A stretch of DNA of 64,000 nt from Dasyornis broadbenti (lineage: Eukaryota > Chordata > Aves > Passeriformes > Dasyornithidae), in the NCBI GenBank assembly GCA_013397935.1, contig VZRN01004244.1, forward strand, positions 248,001-312,000. The letters are read 5' to 3'. Position numbers and translations under genes: made by a program. The notes beneath the pieces are model-generated. The model worked only from the letters and a program-made list of their open reading frames with translations, did not search any database and was not told the DNA's origin. Below are positions 52,701 through 63,896 of this stretch, piece after piece (the first letter of the stretch is position 1; each line of letters opens with the position of its first letter).

Positions 52701-55415
52701 TATGTTAGGAAGTCTGAATGACTCTTGCTTGTTCTGTCACTTTAAGTAACTATTTTTGTAGTAATTTTGAAGACTTTGGCTGACTGTCACCTGAAGCTTT
52801 ATCTAATTGTAAAAGGCCCACTACCATGCACAACTTTTAGCTGTTAACATTCTTTTTATCTTGCACCAAAATTAATTCTCCATCTAAGAGCAGAGTCATT
52901 TCCACGCTTCCGTTCAAGAAACAAAACTTAACAGTCATTTCATTTTCTGCTAGTCCAATTCTCATCTTCTTCCTTTCTATTGATGCTAGTACCCAGCTTT
53001 GTCATCTGCAAAATGTGGTGTTAAATGTCTGCGCTGCTGCCCTGAATTTTGTGCTTCTCAAGTAAAGAACTACTTAGCACAAAACAACTGATTCAATTCT
53101 AGATGTCAACTTAAAATTGAGGGAATCTTTAGATCTAAGCCTCCACAGGGACATGCAGAATATGGTGTTAGAGTGATTGAAAAGGGAAGCTACAGCATTT
53201 TGGGAAAAAAAGCACTTCCAGGAACTGTCATTAGCATTTTAAATTTAAGTTACAGTTGTGATTTAGTGTATTTTTATTAAAATACTGTGATATGAACATG
53301 ATCATACTGTAATGCTCTCAATAATTTTAAATATTTCTATTTATAATCGTTAATTTCATGCTGTCAAGTAGAGATTTAAGCTGTTTTGACCTATAATGAC
53401 TGTTGGACAAAATTTCAGTCTCTCATTTTCACCTATCAAGTACACCTCGGGGAAGGTTCTTTTCTAAAGAATATAATGCTGCAGTTCTATATCTCAGGTA
53501 TTCAGTTACATAAATGACCCTGAATTATTTCTGAAAGAGAAACTCCTGTTAGAAAATGCACTTTAAAAGGTGAAATGAACTCATTAAACTGCTGTAAGCA
53601 AGATACCAGAATCCTACCTTCTGGCCAAGTGAAAACTTACTGATTCACCAACAATCTTCTGAAAAGCTCACCAAAAGAGCTTGAGATCTGCAGCAGAGTT
53701 CAGGACACCTCATGGCTCATAGGTCATGGCAATGATCCATATTTTGCTTTAGGATAGCGGATTTCATGCTTTATAACTGCTCCATCTCAAAGAATGGCTT
53801 TTGCTTTCTGACAAGATACTGGAAAGCAGCAAATATATGTTCTGACTTTATATAAGCTTTAAAGGCTACATATTCCCTACTCTGGAGCAAAGCAATTGAT
53901 TAACTCCCTTTTAACCCTTGTCTTAAGTAAACACTTAAAAATCACAACTCCTGTTGCACCAATAACAGTTTAACAGAAGATGCCATATTGACTTCCATGT
54001 AATGATTTTTGCTATGTAAGATTAGTATTTGCAACCTTTTAAAAATCCTTTTACAAATTAAAATGGATTTATACAGGAAAAATAACCACTTCAAATGCAA
54101 GACCATGTTGTTGAGAAATAACGTGAGGGAGAAACTGATGAACAGAATAAGAAACCTTGGAAATAGGGACTGCAACAGAGATCACTAGGGAAGATCACCA
54201 TAAAAGTATTAGCAAAATTTGGTAGTATTGCTTGGCCTCCTAATTCCCTTCCACAAAAGAGGTTTCAGAGCAAATAGAGTGAAATGAAGGCTGCCCACCA
54301 GGAGATAAAATATTTCTTATCCTTCCTGATGAAATCAGAATTAGACTCTCTGACTTGTTTTCATGTAAGAGTCTTCCTACTGTGATTAATCTGCACTTTC
54401 TCTGAGAAGGTAATTAAAAGAATCACACTTCTACAAAAGATTTTCAAAAACCATCTAATTACTTAAAAAGAACCTGCGAAAGGCACCACCACTTAGAAAA
54501 CTCTCAGGAAATGGCTAATCCTACCCTTTCTGATCTGGAACTTTGCTGCCTTGCCATGATTTGAGCAGCAGCTGGATTTGTCCCTCTAAACTCCAGAGGG
54601 TTTTATTACATCCAAGAACATTCTATCCCCTGCATGCCTGGTTTGATTGGCAGCGCTCTTCTAATTAAAAGATAATCACAATATTTTAGAAAGGATTAAA
54701 AAAAAAAAATCAGTTCATGAAATACCCTGTGCACCACTCTACTTCAAACAATCCACACAGGATTCAGGGAGGGATAAATCCCAGGCTCCTTAATATGGCC
54801 CAGCACGGGCAATGTGGAGCTCATGTGATGCTAATGAGGCTCTTTGGCTGTAAGCTGGGTATCATTCAAGCATTCTTTAGTGCTGTGGTGACTGGTCACC
54901 CTGCTATGATGCTATTGCACCATGATTTAGTTGGGTGTGATTAATTTCACATAACACTTATTATTCTAAATTAGATCAGCTTGCTCCGAACGAGCAACTC
55001 CTTTCTTTCAATTAGAATATTAAATCATCCTTCTTCCTTTCTAATGTTTTGCATAATGTCAGCTAGAAAGGGTGGCATCACGTGCAACACAGCAAGAGGC
55101 TCGTGCTAGCACATTGCTGCTGCTTCTATTGCCGGTACCACCCGCTGTCCCCAAAAATAAAATTTAAGGAACGGGATGTATATGCAAACAGATTTCAAGG
55201 TACAGGCAGATTCCAGGGTGTCATTTTTATGAATAAATTGTTTTAGGACCTTTAACTGAAAGCATATTAAAAATGCCAGGATCAACAGCATACAGAAGCA
55301 ATTGAATGTCATGCTTTTAAAGGTTTGGGAGTTGTTTTCCACTTGGTTCAAGATGATGGTGATAACTTCTGGGACAGGTTGGGTAATTTACTCTCAGTTA
55401 ATGCATCCCCATGAA
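46796..55415. other. Intergenic stretch between QRFPR and the candidate upstream gene
   Basis: About 8.6 kb with no supportable gene. The longest open frame, 130 codons on the minus strand at 48055-47663, lacks convincing splice sites or recognisable motifs and is within chance expectation. There are scattered short A runs and no recognisable transposon. Confidence 0.6.
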
Positions 55416-55590
55416 TCAAGTGTCACACATAAGGTGGTCACGTAAGGTTGACAGTAGGAATAGGTACAATTTGTCATACAGCCACAGCAGATTAACGAGA
55501 TAGTCACTGGGCTGGCAAAAACACTGGCAAGCAGAAGACTGAGGGCAAAGAACAGGAATAGGAAGAGATGGAATCTCACTCTCACAGTCC
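55416..55590 (-). CDS. Candidate 3'-terminal coding exon of an unrecognised minus-strand gene
   Basis: A strong acceptor (CTCTTTTTTTGCTCACAG) opens a frame of one base plus 57 codons ending in TGA at 55418-55416. The frame holds EIPSLPIPVLCPQ, a short Cys-rich patch CQCFCQ, and a hydrophobic stretch LVNLLWLYDKLYLFLLSTL near the end. It enters in phase 2, exactly the phase in which the candidate exon at 57916-57798 ends, giving a split Arg codon. A second frame through the same exon is also open and reads like a signal peptide followed by a Cys-rich segment, so the frame choice rests on the phase match. I do not recognise the product. Confidence 0.4.
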
Positions 55591-57797
55591 CTGTGAGCAA
55601 AAAAAGAGTTTATCTCCCCCTTCAAGGTTATACCTTACTTTTGAATAGCAGGTAAAAAGTGAAACTAGTTAGAAAAGTATTAAAAATACGCAATTATTGA
55701 ATAATCAAATGTCATAATCAACTAGGAAAAGACATGTAGGATTTTGATTGTCCATGACAGAATTTCAGTCTAAGGCTGAAACAACAAAAAGCTCTCCTAG
55801 GTAGATGCAACCACCAAGGACCACAATTTTAGATAATTTTATGCACTGAGGCGGTACTAAACAACAGGAAACTTTTATAGGTACCTAAACAGTCCATAAG
55901 AGAAGAGTTATTTGCAAAGGTAGCAACTCTTTCAGAGTAATCCAAGGATAAAAAAGGTCACGGAAATAAAAAAAAGCATTAAGGATTAAATTGTGTAAAA
56001 AATCCTGAGCATCTTAAATTAACTGAAGTGCAATGGAACAACCTGATTTTTAACAGTGTCAGTAGCAGTAAGCATTTTTGGCATGATTTATTTTTCACAT
56101 TACAGAAATGTATTCAGAGGCACTGTGGTCTTCGTTTTGTATAAATGTGAGTAGTTTACAAAGTGAACACGAAGTGAACACAAGGAAATAAATCTGAAGA
56201 GTTCTCTCCTGAATGTAACAGAGACAAGAAAAATAGGGCTATGAATCAAATCTTTGCCATTTAATATTTCATAGCTATTGTTATATTGTACACTGCTCCC
56301 CATGAACTTCTAGATCCTTTTATGTGGAAAAAAGTTCAGAAAATATTCAGCCTATTAAGGAATCAGTGGCAGAGAACTCTGCATTTTCTCAAGGAGTGTT
56401 TTGACCATGGCTCCATGAATGGTTCCAGTCCTTTACCGGGTAAATGAATTATTTAGTTGAAATAGGCAAAGTCATTTGGCAAAAAAAAAATTCAGTAAAT
56501 CACAAAGTCTTATGTCTGAACACGAGTTAGAGGTTTCCCAAATCCTCAGAAGTTAAACCACTTGTGTATTAACACCTCATCCATGTTTCCCTGGTACTAC
56601 AAGGAGTTTTCCAAAACAGCTGATTTGTTTGGACAAATAAGCCTTGGACACGCATGTGTGTTCGAGGGGGGCACAGGTAGCAGGGCCACAGATGAGGCAA
56701 GTGCATAACTCCTCTGCAGTACATTCCTACAAAAGTTTTCCTAACCAACTACTGGCTGCCGTCCCAGGTGTAACTTGAGTGAACTAAGACCAGTTATCAC
56801 AGGGAACTCTTCCTCATGTTAGAAAGGACAGCAGAAGGACAAGAGTTAATGGCAAGTGCTTGTGATTCCTCTGGAATTCACCCTGGCACAGCCACAGACT
56901 CTGTCATCAACTGACATTCAAGTACTTGACAAGGGAGAGCAATAAAATGCTCTTAAGGGGGAAGCTGATGTTCTTACAGAGAGGGATTATTTACTAAAGG
57001 GTATTCCACAGACAAAACCAGGCTTGCCACTCGGGCATTAGACCAGTGCTTTTTCCACCAGACTACAACTCCCTCACCACAAAAAATTCATTGCATAGGT
57101 TTGCTCTTCTTTCCATCAGCTCTTGCCTGAGAGAAAGCGTGTGCCACTAGACAATGTGCACCTTGGCATGGGGGAAGAGAGCTCTCATCTAAACAGCTTC
57201 TCCTTTTCCTAACACCATGCCCCATATTCCATCCTGACAAGCTGGAAAACTCATCTGCAACGAACACACCTGAGGAATCCTTTTTAGTTTAACAATCAGC
57301 AAAAGTAAACATTTTTACAAAACCTTACCAATGCATCAGCCTAAGCAATACCAATCTGTTGAACATGAAATGTAGTTCTGATTGCTCTCAGTTTAAAGAC
57401 GTTCATGCCAAGCTGGAAAAGGCAGCGAGAAGGATGGGACCAAGTTTTCCCGCATCCAAAACTCCTCAGCTTGGAAATGCACAATTAAAGAGGAGAGAGA
57501 ACAGAAGTCTAAGACAATGACAGAGAGTGACAGAAGCTGGTGAAGTGAGCATGGCTGTTTCTTAAAACAAACAAACAAAAACCCCCTGAGCCAAATTAGT
57601 TTGCCTGGTTATGTTTTCTATTTTCAAGCTGACTACAGCATAAAATATTAAACCCACAATTCTGAGAAGACAAACAGTGTTTCATTTTCTAGGCTATTGT
57701 TAAGTCCATTGTGCTGAGATATTAAATGCCATGAAAGATAAAAATTATAATTTGACCCAGACCAAAAAACATAGACGGTCATTAGTAAATATCATAC

Positions 57798-57916
57798 CTT
57801 GTCATTCTCAACTCCAGCAAGCTGCCAAGTATTGATGACTCAGGTTTTTGTTCATTGCTAACTTCAGGTTCCAGGCTGACAACACTTGACAAGCTTTGGA
57901 AATTGCCCTGCCTTGA
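57798..57916 (-). CDS. Candidate internal coding exon of the same unrecognised minus-strand gene
   Basis: The exon has 119 nt, begins in phase 0 after TGTGGGTAACAG and ends in phase 2 before GTATGA. Only one frame is open. It encodes a hydrophilic segment containing NFQSLSSVVSLEPEVSNEQK and ILGSLLELRMT. The other two frames contain stops. Codon choice and composition look protein-like. It fits in phase between the candidate exons at 59610-59448 and 55590-55416. The product is not recognised. This is inference from frame and splice signals, without transcript or homology support. Confidence 0.42.
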
Positions 57917-58044
57917 CTGTTACCCACAGAAAAGTAAAAACCATCCCAAACCAATGAGAGTCATTAAAAGTAAAAAAGAAAAGCTCTTAAGACACAGCTA
58001 AGTCCAACTGTGAAGCTCCCCTGCCAGGTCACTGCCCAGCCTAC

Positions 58045-58162
58045 CTGACATCAGCTGCTGAGCCCCTGGCACAAAAAATGGAGCTTGAGCTGTGTGATGG
58101 GTGACAGCTGGGCTGGTGCCATTGCTGTGAAATGGCTTCTGATCTGCTAAGGAAAAACAGAC
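58045..58162 (-). CDS. Possible alternative or spurious exon within the candidate minus-strand gene
   Basis: A frame open from TGTGTCTTCCAG to the donor GTAGGC contains DQKPFHSNGTSPAVTHH and APFFVPGAQQLMS. An internal acceptor (TTTTTCCTTAG, exon start 58146) is also possible. It enters in phase 0 but leaves in phase 1, so including it would break the frame into the next candidate exon at 57916. It is either not an exon, an alternative exon that truncates the protein, or evidence that the proposed neighbours are wrong. Confidence 0.2.
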
Positions 58163-59447
58163 CTGGAAGACACAGTAACCAGACAAACCAAGGCTTGAGG
58201 AAGACTGAAGAAAAAGCAGGATGCCTGTCTTTTCTCTGCTGCAGGCTCCAGCTGACTTCCTGTCTGGAAGCCCAAGTCCTGTGCCTAAGGGTCTGTTAAT
58301 GAGTTACTTTCACAAATAGCAGGAATATGCTTCACCTTGTTGTGGTGGGACATGGAGGGATGAAGAAGCGTGTGACAGAGGGGACAGGGACCAGGAATTG
58401 GTTACTGGACATGGAAAAGGCATTGACAGTTACCACTGATTTTAAATGATACAGCTGAACTTCACCTGTGTTCAGCAAAGAAGTTTTATTTTCTAATTTG
58501 TCTGTCTTCCACATCCTCAAGTTAATGACAGTCAAGCTATTTCAATGCACAGCTGAAAAAGATTTTTTAAGTTACTGCTTTTCAATAAAAAGCCTGCAGC
58601 TTAGAGAGTTTTGCCTAAACACATTTTCTAGCTAAAATGACATTTGAAATAATTAAAAATTTTAAACATAACCTAGAATTTTTAGAATTGCTAATTAAGC
58701 ACCAACATTGTACAGAATGAAAACCACTGGATGAGCAAAGTCACTGACTGAGGAACTGGTAATGGAATTTTTTGATAGCTGTCAAGCTGAACTGTTATGA
58801 TTTGATCCTGTAGACTTGGCTTCCCTGCAAATCAACCTACCACAAAAGTTATCATTCAGTGCAGCTCAGCTGCTCTTTGCAAACCAATTAAGTCTGAATG
58901 GTAAAGGAAAGGAAACTTGGGTATGAAAACGTGATTGCTTCCTGTTGCTTTAAACCACATTGCTTTATAGCAGTCCTCATTATTTATCCTTGTCTTTTTG
59001 CTCTTGCCAACAAGTATCATTGAGGACCTTTTCTTATAATTTCCGTGTAAAAACAAAGACTCTATTTTCCAAAAGATGTTATTGTGAATTTTTTTTTTAA
59101 TTTAGAAGCACAATAAGTACCATGGCAATCAGACACTTGGCATTAAATATTTGATAAAATTAGAGACCTTCAGAGAACCATCTGTCAGATTTCGAGATTT
59201 GATTTGAGAAGGGCATATCCAACTTCTCTTAGCTTCATAAAACTCTGCTAACTCCAGAGATTACCCTGCCTCATCATGTGAGCTTCTACAGAAGAGCACT
59301 GCAGAGAACTTGTAACACCATTTTTCTTGCCATCTCTCAAGATCTCACAGAGCCCTAGATTGGAACTCTTCCATTTTAATATGGTTCAGGGAAAATATTG
59401 TTACAGGCACAAGCTGAAAGCCTGAAACACCACGGGCAGCCAGATAC

Positions 59448-59610
59448 CTGAAACAGAAATGTTTCAGGACAAAGTGGTCCCTCTTTCACCTGCTCCTGAG
59501 CCACATTAGTTTTTCCCAGCTTAAAGTAGCTGCTCATCTTCTCAAGTGTTCTTATCTGCTTGGAAAGAGCTGTTAACTTCTCTCTCAAACACTGTTTTGT
59601 TGACTTTTTA
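59448..59610 (-). CDS. Candidate coding exon with leucine-zipper-like heptads, unrecognised minus-strand gene
   Basis: A near-ideal acceptor (TTTTTTTTTTCCAG) and donor (CAG/GTATCT) bound 163 nt with one open frame, entering in phase 2 and leaving in phase 0. It encodes a basic start (KKSTKQ) followed by CLREKLTALSKQIRTLEK, in which L, L, L and F fall seven residues apart with L and I at the alternate core positions, as in a short coiled coil. The rest includes YFKLGKTNVAQEQVKEG. It joins in phase to 57916-57798. I could not identify the family: the zipper resembles many coiled-coil or bZIP proteins and no canonical basic region is visible. It lies 174 bp from the solo LTR. Confidence 0.4.
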
Positions 59611-59778
59611 CTGGAAAAAAAAAACTCTGGAGAGAACCTCACATGTGTCATTTGTCAGTTCTGTTTTGTTCTTATTTCAAGGCATGACTCACTGAGCTGA
59701 GGTATACAGCATAAATAAACAGCGTGTCAGACAGCAAGTGCTAGGTTGGCTGGGTATCCCTTGTTGTCCTTTGGTCCT

Positions 59779-59783
59779 GTCAC
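59779..59783. repeat. Left target-site duplication of the solo LTR (GTCAC)
   Basis: The five bases GTCAC immediately before the LTR are repeated exactly after it at 60866-60870. A 5-bp duplication is usual for ERVL-type insertions. Confidence 0.8.
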
Positions 59784-60865
59784 TGTCATGGTTTAGCTTG
59801 GCCCAGGTTTTTCTAGTGGGGGGGGCCACAAAGATTGCTCCTCTGTGAAGCTTCTCGAAGCCTTCACCATGTCCAGCTCTGAGGTGATGGACATGCTGCT
59901 GGCCAAGCCTGGGCCAATTAGAGATGCTGGTTACGCCTCTGTGAAAAACATATTTAAGACGAAATCAAAACAATGAGTGCACGCACTTTTCCTTAGCCAG
60001 AGGAGGAGGATTAGGTGAGAGTATGTGAGGGAAAACAACATGGAGAGACCAAGGTCAGTGGAGAAGGAGGGGGAGGGGGAGCTCCAGGCGCCGGAGCTCT
60101 GCAGCCTCTGCAGGCCGTGGTGAGGCCATGGTGAAGCAGGGGTGCCCCTGCAGCCCATGGGTGCCCACGGGAAATGCTGAGATCCACTCGCCCATGCCGA
60201 AGCGAGTGGATACCCTGAAAGTGGCCGTGGTCCAGAGGGAGTCCTAGTGGAGAAACAGGCCTTGACTTGCACCCTGAGACTGAACTGAGTGTCCCACATG
60301 GAGTGGGTGGGTGCCAGAGAGAGAGAGAGAGAGAGAGAGAGAAGCCCAGCAGAAGTCCGGTAAAGAGAAGAAGCCTTGCTCCCGAGATGGAAACGGCCCG
60401 GCTCAGAGGTCTGTACCCCGTGGAAGATGGACCCCACGCCGTAGCAGTTTTGGGGAGACTGCTTGCCTGTGTGGGGACCAGCGTCACTGTAGCAGTGTCG
60501 GGTGGGCTGCCAACGGTGAGACCCATGGCTACGCAGAGGAAAAGAGCCTTTCCCCAGGCAGGGGAAGAAGATCTGGGTGATGAACTGACCTAACCCCCCC
60601 CATACCTTGTTCCCTTGTGCAGCTGCTGGGAAGGAGGGAGGGGGGTGAGCGAAGAAACGGTGGCCTTGAAGGGTTTATTTTACCTCTCATTTACTTCTCT
60701 GACTCTGTTAGTAACAAATTAGATCACTTTGCAACCTAAGTTAGTCCTGTTTTGCCTATTCTAAGTGCGTCTTCTCCCAGGTTTCCTTATCTTAACCCAT
60801 AAGCCCTGGGTGTGGGTGTGTTAATTTGGGGGTACCTGGCATTTGGCCGGGCTCAAACCTTGACA
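59784..60865 (+). mobile_element. Solo LTR of an avian ERVL-like endogenous retrovirus, about 1.08 kb
   Basis: The element begins TGTCATGGTTT and ends AAACCTTGACA, an 11-bp imperfect inverted terminal pair with 10 matches. It is flanked by perfect 5-bp direct repeats GTCAC. A TATTTAAG box lies about 170 bp in, and the 3' third has a T-rich stretch with a degenerate poly(A)-signal region near 60711. Layout and wording resemble the abundant ERVL-group LTRs of birds, from memory. There is no gag, pol or env sequence, so this is the scar left by recombination between two LTRs. Long open frames on its minus strand (60526-59931) are chance frames without meaning. It reads opposite to QRFPR and the candidate upstream gene. 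Confidence 0.85.
60316..60342. repeat. (GA)n microsatellite inside the LTR
   Basis: About 13 uninterrupted GA dinucleotides within the LTR, likely length-polymorphic. Confidence 0.95.
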
Positions 60866-60870
60866 GTCAC
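60866..60870. repeat. Right target-site duplication of the solo LTR (GTCAC)
   Basis: Exact copy of 59779-59783 directly after the terminal TGACA of the LTR. Confidence 0.8.
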
Positions 60871-61031
60871 TAAAATCCCAAGAGTTTTGCTTTCTTCTGA
60901 CCGCAGCGCAGCTCTTGGCCCTCTGGGAACGAGAAAGCCCTAACCATCTTCCCGAACCACAGTCCTTTGGGAATCTGGCATCAAGAAGTAGCTGTTATTA
61001 TTATTCCATTGCCCTGTCTCCGACCTCTCAC

Positions 61032-61114
61032 AGGTAGCCCATGGTAGCCAGCCTTCCCTGTCACGGGGCTGCCCCAAGTCAGGGCTGGCACAGTGGCACC
61101 AGAAGAAAGGATAC
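61032..61114 (-). CDS. Weak candidate exon upstream of the LTR, minus strand
   Basis: An acceptor-like CCCATTTCAG and a donor GTGAGA bound 83 nt whose phase-1 frame is open for 27 codons (ILSSGATVPALTWGSPVTGK and six more). It would join in phase to the start-containing segment at 63896-63860. It leaves in phase 0, whereas the next strong candidate at 59610 needs phase 2, so at least one further exon would be required. Two of the three frames are open, so the support is weak. Confidence 0.15.
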
Positions 61115-63859
61115 CTGAAATGGGAATGAGCTCCTAAGAAACGCTGCCAGGTAATTAGAACTGTAATATCGTGATGACAGACAAGGCAAATACCTGTGAA
61201 CGAAGAGATGCTTTAATATTGTCACAGGCCGAGCGCAGTATCAAAAACCTACCCTAGTTAGCTGGCATGTGGGAATTGCTTTGTACTTTTTTTTAGATAG
61301 ATCCATTCTCCACATGCCTTTTCCAAGTGTTGAATTCACTAGATCCTTCAAAAAAATAAAAAAGGTAATGTTTTATGTTTAAAACATTTTCAATGAATGC
61401 TTCCTTTGGCTGAGCCTGAATTCAAAGTTGCAGGAAGAGCCACTGGGTTCTTCTCTCTGTTGTGAAACAAGACAAAACACTTTTGAAAATAGGCCCATGT
61501 TGTACAGCTAGGTAAAGGAAATTCCTTCCCACCACTCGTCTTCTAGCCCCTATTAAACTACTTAGATTGGGACACCAGGACTAGAGTAAATATCTTTAGA
61601 TTTTGAAGTATATCATGTGGTAAACACAAATCATTTACTAATACAACTGAGTTCTGAGGCAATATAATTTTCATTATACAAAACAAATGCATAGTTATTA
61701 ACTTTGACTCAAGTTTACGCATGACTAATTTAAAAAAAAAAAAGAAAATAAATGGTAGGAGGGCAAAATCAGGTTTTTTGTGTGTGTCTGTGTTTGTGAT
61801 AACATTATACACAATGCTTGTCATTGGAAAATAATTCTCTCGTTTCCTTTTAGCAAACCCATACAATTGTGTGCCAAAATGTAATTTCAATTTCTGGATT
61901 ATATAGCTGGGTCTTTTCACTGATTTCTACGTGCCAGAAATTGCAGCTCAAAGAATATGGTTTGTTTCAAGGAGCTGTGGTAGCAGCTTTTCCCCAAATT
62001 AACAAAGGTATTTCAGTCATCACATTTGTTATCCCAGAATAATGATTAGGATCAGGTACAATTGCCCATGGTACACAATCTGTATTAATGGGTGATATAT
62101 TTTCAGTAAATAGTTTGACAGCTGCAGATATCTAACAACAAACATTCTTCCCAAGACTGAGAACTTCAGTACATGCTCTCTTTCTGTTACAGCTCATCAC
62201 CAATTTCTAATAGAAGACTGATTGTGTTCTCACTTCAGGTTTTTACACACAGTTGTAGGTAACACACAGTGATAGCACTGGTTATTTTTAATGATGTTTT
62301 CCAACCAGAGTTGGAAATGTCAGCCAAGTTTTATAGGTTTACGGTGAATTTCTAAAATGAAAAGAGATGGCACTTGGAATCCAATTTTGAACGGAATTCA
62401 CAGTGAAACTGTAAGATACAACTCAAGTGGGTGTGCTCCAGGTACCCTACTTGCAAGTGCCATGTAACTATTACAACACTGGCTTATCTTTCAAAAGCAC
62501 CTTTTCCAGTAAAAAACACCAGGGACAAATGTATGCACAAGTTTACAACGTCTCTCAAAATTCTGTCTAAGTTACCATCTTGTAATTGGGGGATTTGGAG
62601 AGACGAGAAGCCTTGACAAGCACTCAATCTTAAAAACAACCCACAGGATTTTCATTTCATATCTCAGAAAGATCTGGCAACAGTTGTTGACATGCAATTC
62701 AAAGCAACTTGGTTTTCAACTTTCAGGATGCAATTCAAGAAGCAATTCCTTCGATGGCAAACCTGGCCTAACAAGCTCTTGACTTTGCCTCCTGTGCCCT
62801 GCTGCACAGTTCCCATCCTCCCATTGGAATCAGTGCAATATCTTGTGGATTCGTGGATTTAAATCCATGATAACTTTCCTTCTAAACGTCAAATTATTAT
62901 TTTTACTAAGGAAAGGCAGCTCAGAACAAATTACAGAGGAGACATCCACAGAGCATTCATTTCAAGAGGTAATCACTCTCACTTTGCCACCAGCAGCAAC
63001 TTAATTAAAACAGCAAGCATTTTGCAATGCCTTAAAGGCTTCCCAGAGGCCCAGGAGATGTCAGCAGTCCTGAGAGTCCTAGTAAAAGTCAAATCCTTCA
63101 GGCAATGTTCCTTCCTTCTCTAACTTTTAAAACTTTTGAAAACAGCTAACAAAAAAACCACCAAAACAAAACAACAACAAAAAAAACCCCAAAAACAAAC
63201 AACAAAAACAAAAAACAAACCAAAAACCCCGCCAAAACACAAAAAACCCCCAAAAAGCCAAACAAAACCCACCAAAATCCAAAACAACAAAACAAAATAA
63301 TAAAAAAAAACCAATAAGAGTGATTTCTGCAGGCATTTCTACTCTGTTTTCAGCTCAAATTATTTCGTCAGAAAACAGCACTTACTTCTATGATTCCAAC
63401 AGCAACTGGCTGCTAGAATCACTTCTAATTACTATCCTGTTTTTCACTGGAAGATTACTTTTCCACAGTGCCGTCACATTTTTACAGGTGTAACTTAGCT
63501 AAACTTGTTCCCCTTAAAACTGCTTATGTTGGGCAACTGAAAAGATACATGAGGAAATGACTGACCACATTTAAATCTTTAACCTCCCAGCCCAGTGAAA
63601 GGCAGACGCTGGTTTTGGGCTGCTGAGTAACTCTGCAGCATTCCCCTCTGACAGCAGTGTCCTCCCATGCTGGAGTCTGACCGGGACCTGAAGAGTCTGC
63701 ATATAGAAATTCATATACACACACATTACCAGGCAGAGAGAAAAGAACATGGGAAATAAGGTGTCTTCAATGCTTTGGAGACAGAGAGAGGAATTAGCAC
63801 CACCAAGAAAGATCAAGTCTGAGAACAAGAGCAGGCAAAGTCAACAGTACCATGCTTAC
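61115..63859. other. Non-coding stretch right of the LTR
   Basis: No supportable gene. A 120-codon open frame on the minus strand (61920-61558) contains a T-run-coded phenylalanine stretch and looks like chance. A donor-like GTAAGT near 63384 on the minus strand follows a frame that stops just before it. The A/C-rich tract at 63149-63313 lies in this stretch. Confidence 0.55.
63149..63313. repeat. A/C-rich low-complexity tract
   Basis: About 165 bases consisting almost entirely of A and C on the plus strand, as irregular CAAAA, CAA and CCCC blocks. Minus-strand open frames rich in F, W, G, C and V here are by-products of the composition. Confidence 0.9.
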
Positions 63860-63896
63860 CATTATCATCCATTTTGGAAGCATTAAGTCCACACAT
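63860..63896 (-). CDS. Weak candidate first coding exon, minus strand
   Basis: An ATG at 63896 opens 12 codons (MCGLNASKMDDN) ending in phase 1 at a strong donor, GTAAGC. An in-frame stop lies just upstream on the same strand. It could be the start of the unrecognised gene whose later candidate exons lie at 59.6-55.4 kb, or a chance donor. No promoter signal is visible and the window ends 104 bases upstream. Confidence 0.15.

Noticed and set aside
59931..60526. Two minus-strand open frames of 168 and 171 codons rich in Ser, Leu and Pro
   Set aside because: They lie wholly inside the LTR, antisense to it, and owe their length to the (GA)n repeat and GC-rich composition.
61558..61920. 120-codon minus-strand frame with a strong pyrimidine-tract acceptor
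   Set aside because: The sequence contains a phenylalanine run coded by the poly-T tract, shows no conserved-looking motif, and gives no phase link to neighbours.
63120..63336. Minus-strand frames very rich in Phe, Gly, Cys and Val
   Set aside because: They are translations of the A/C-rich low-complexity tract.
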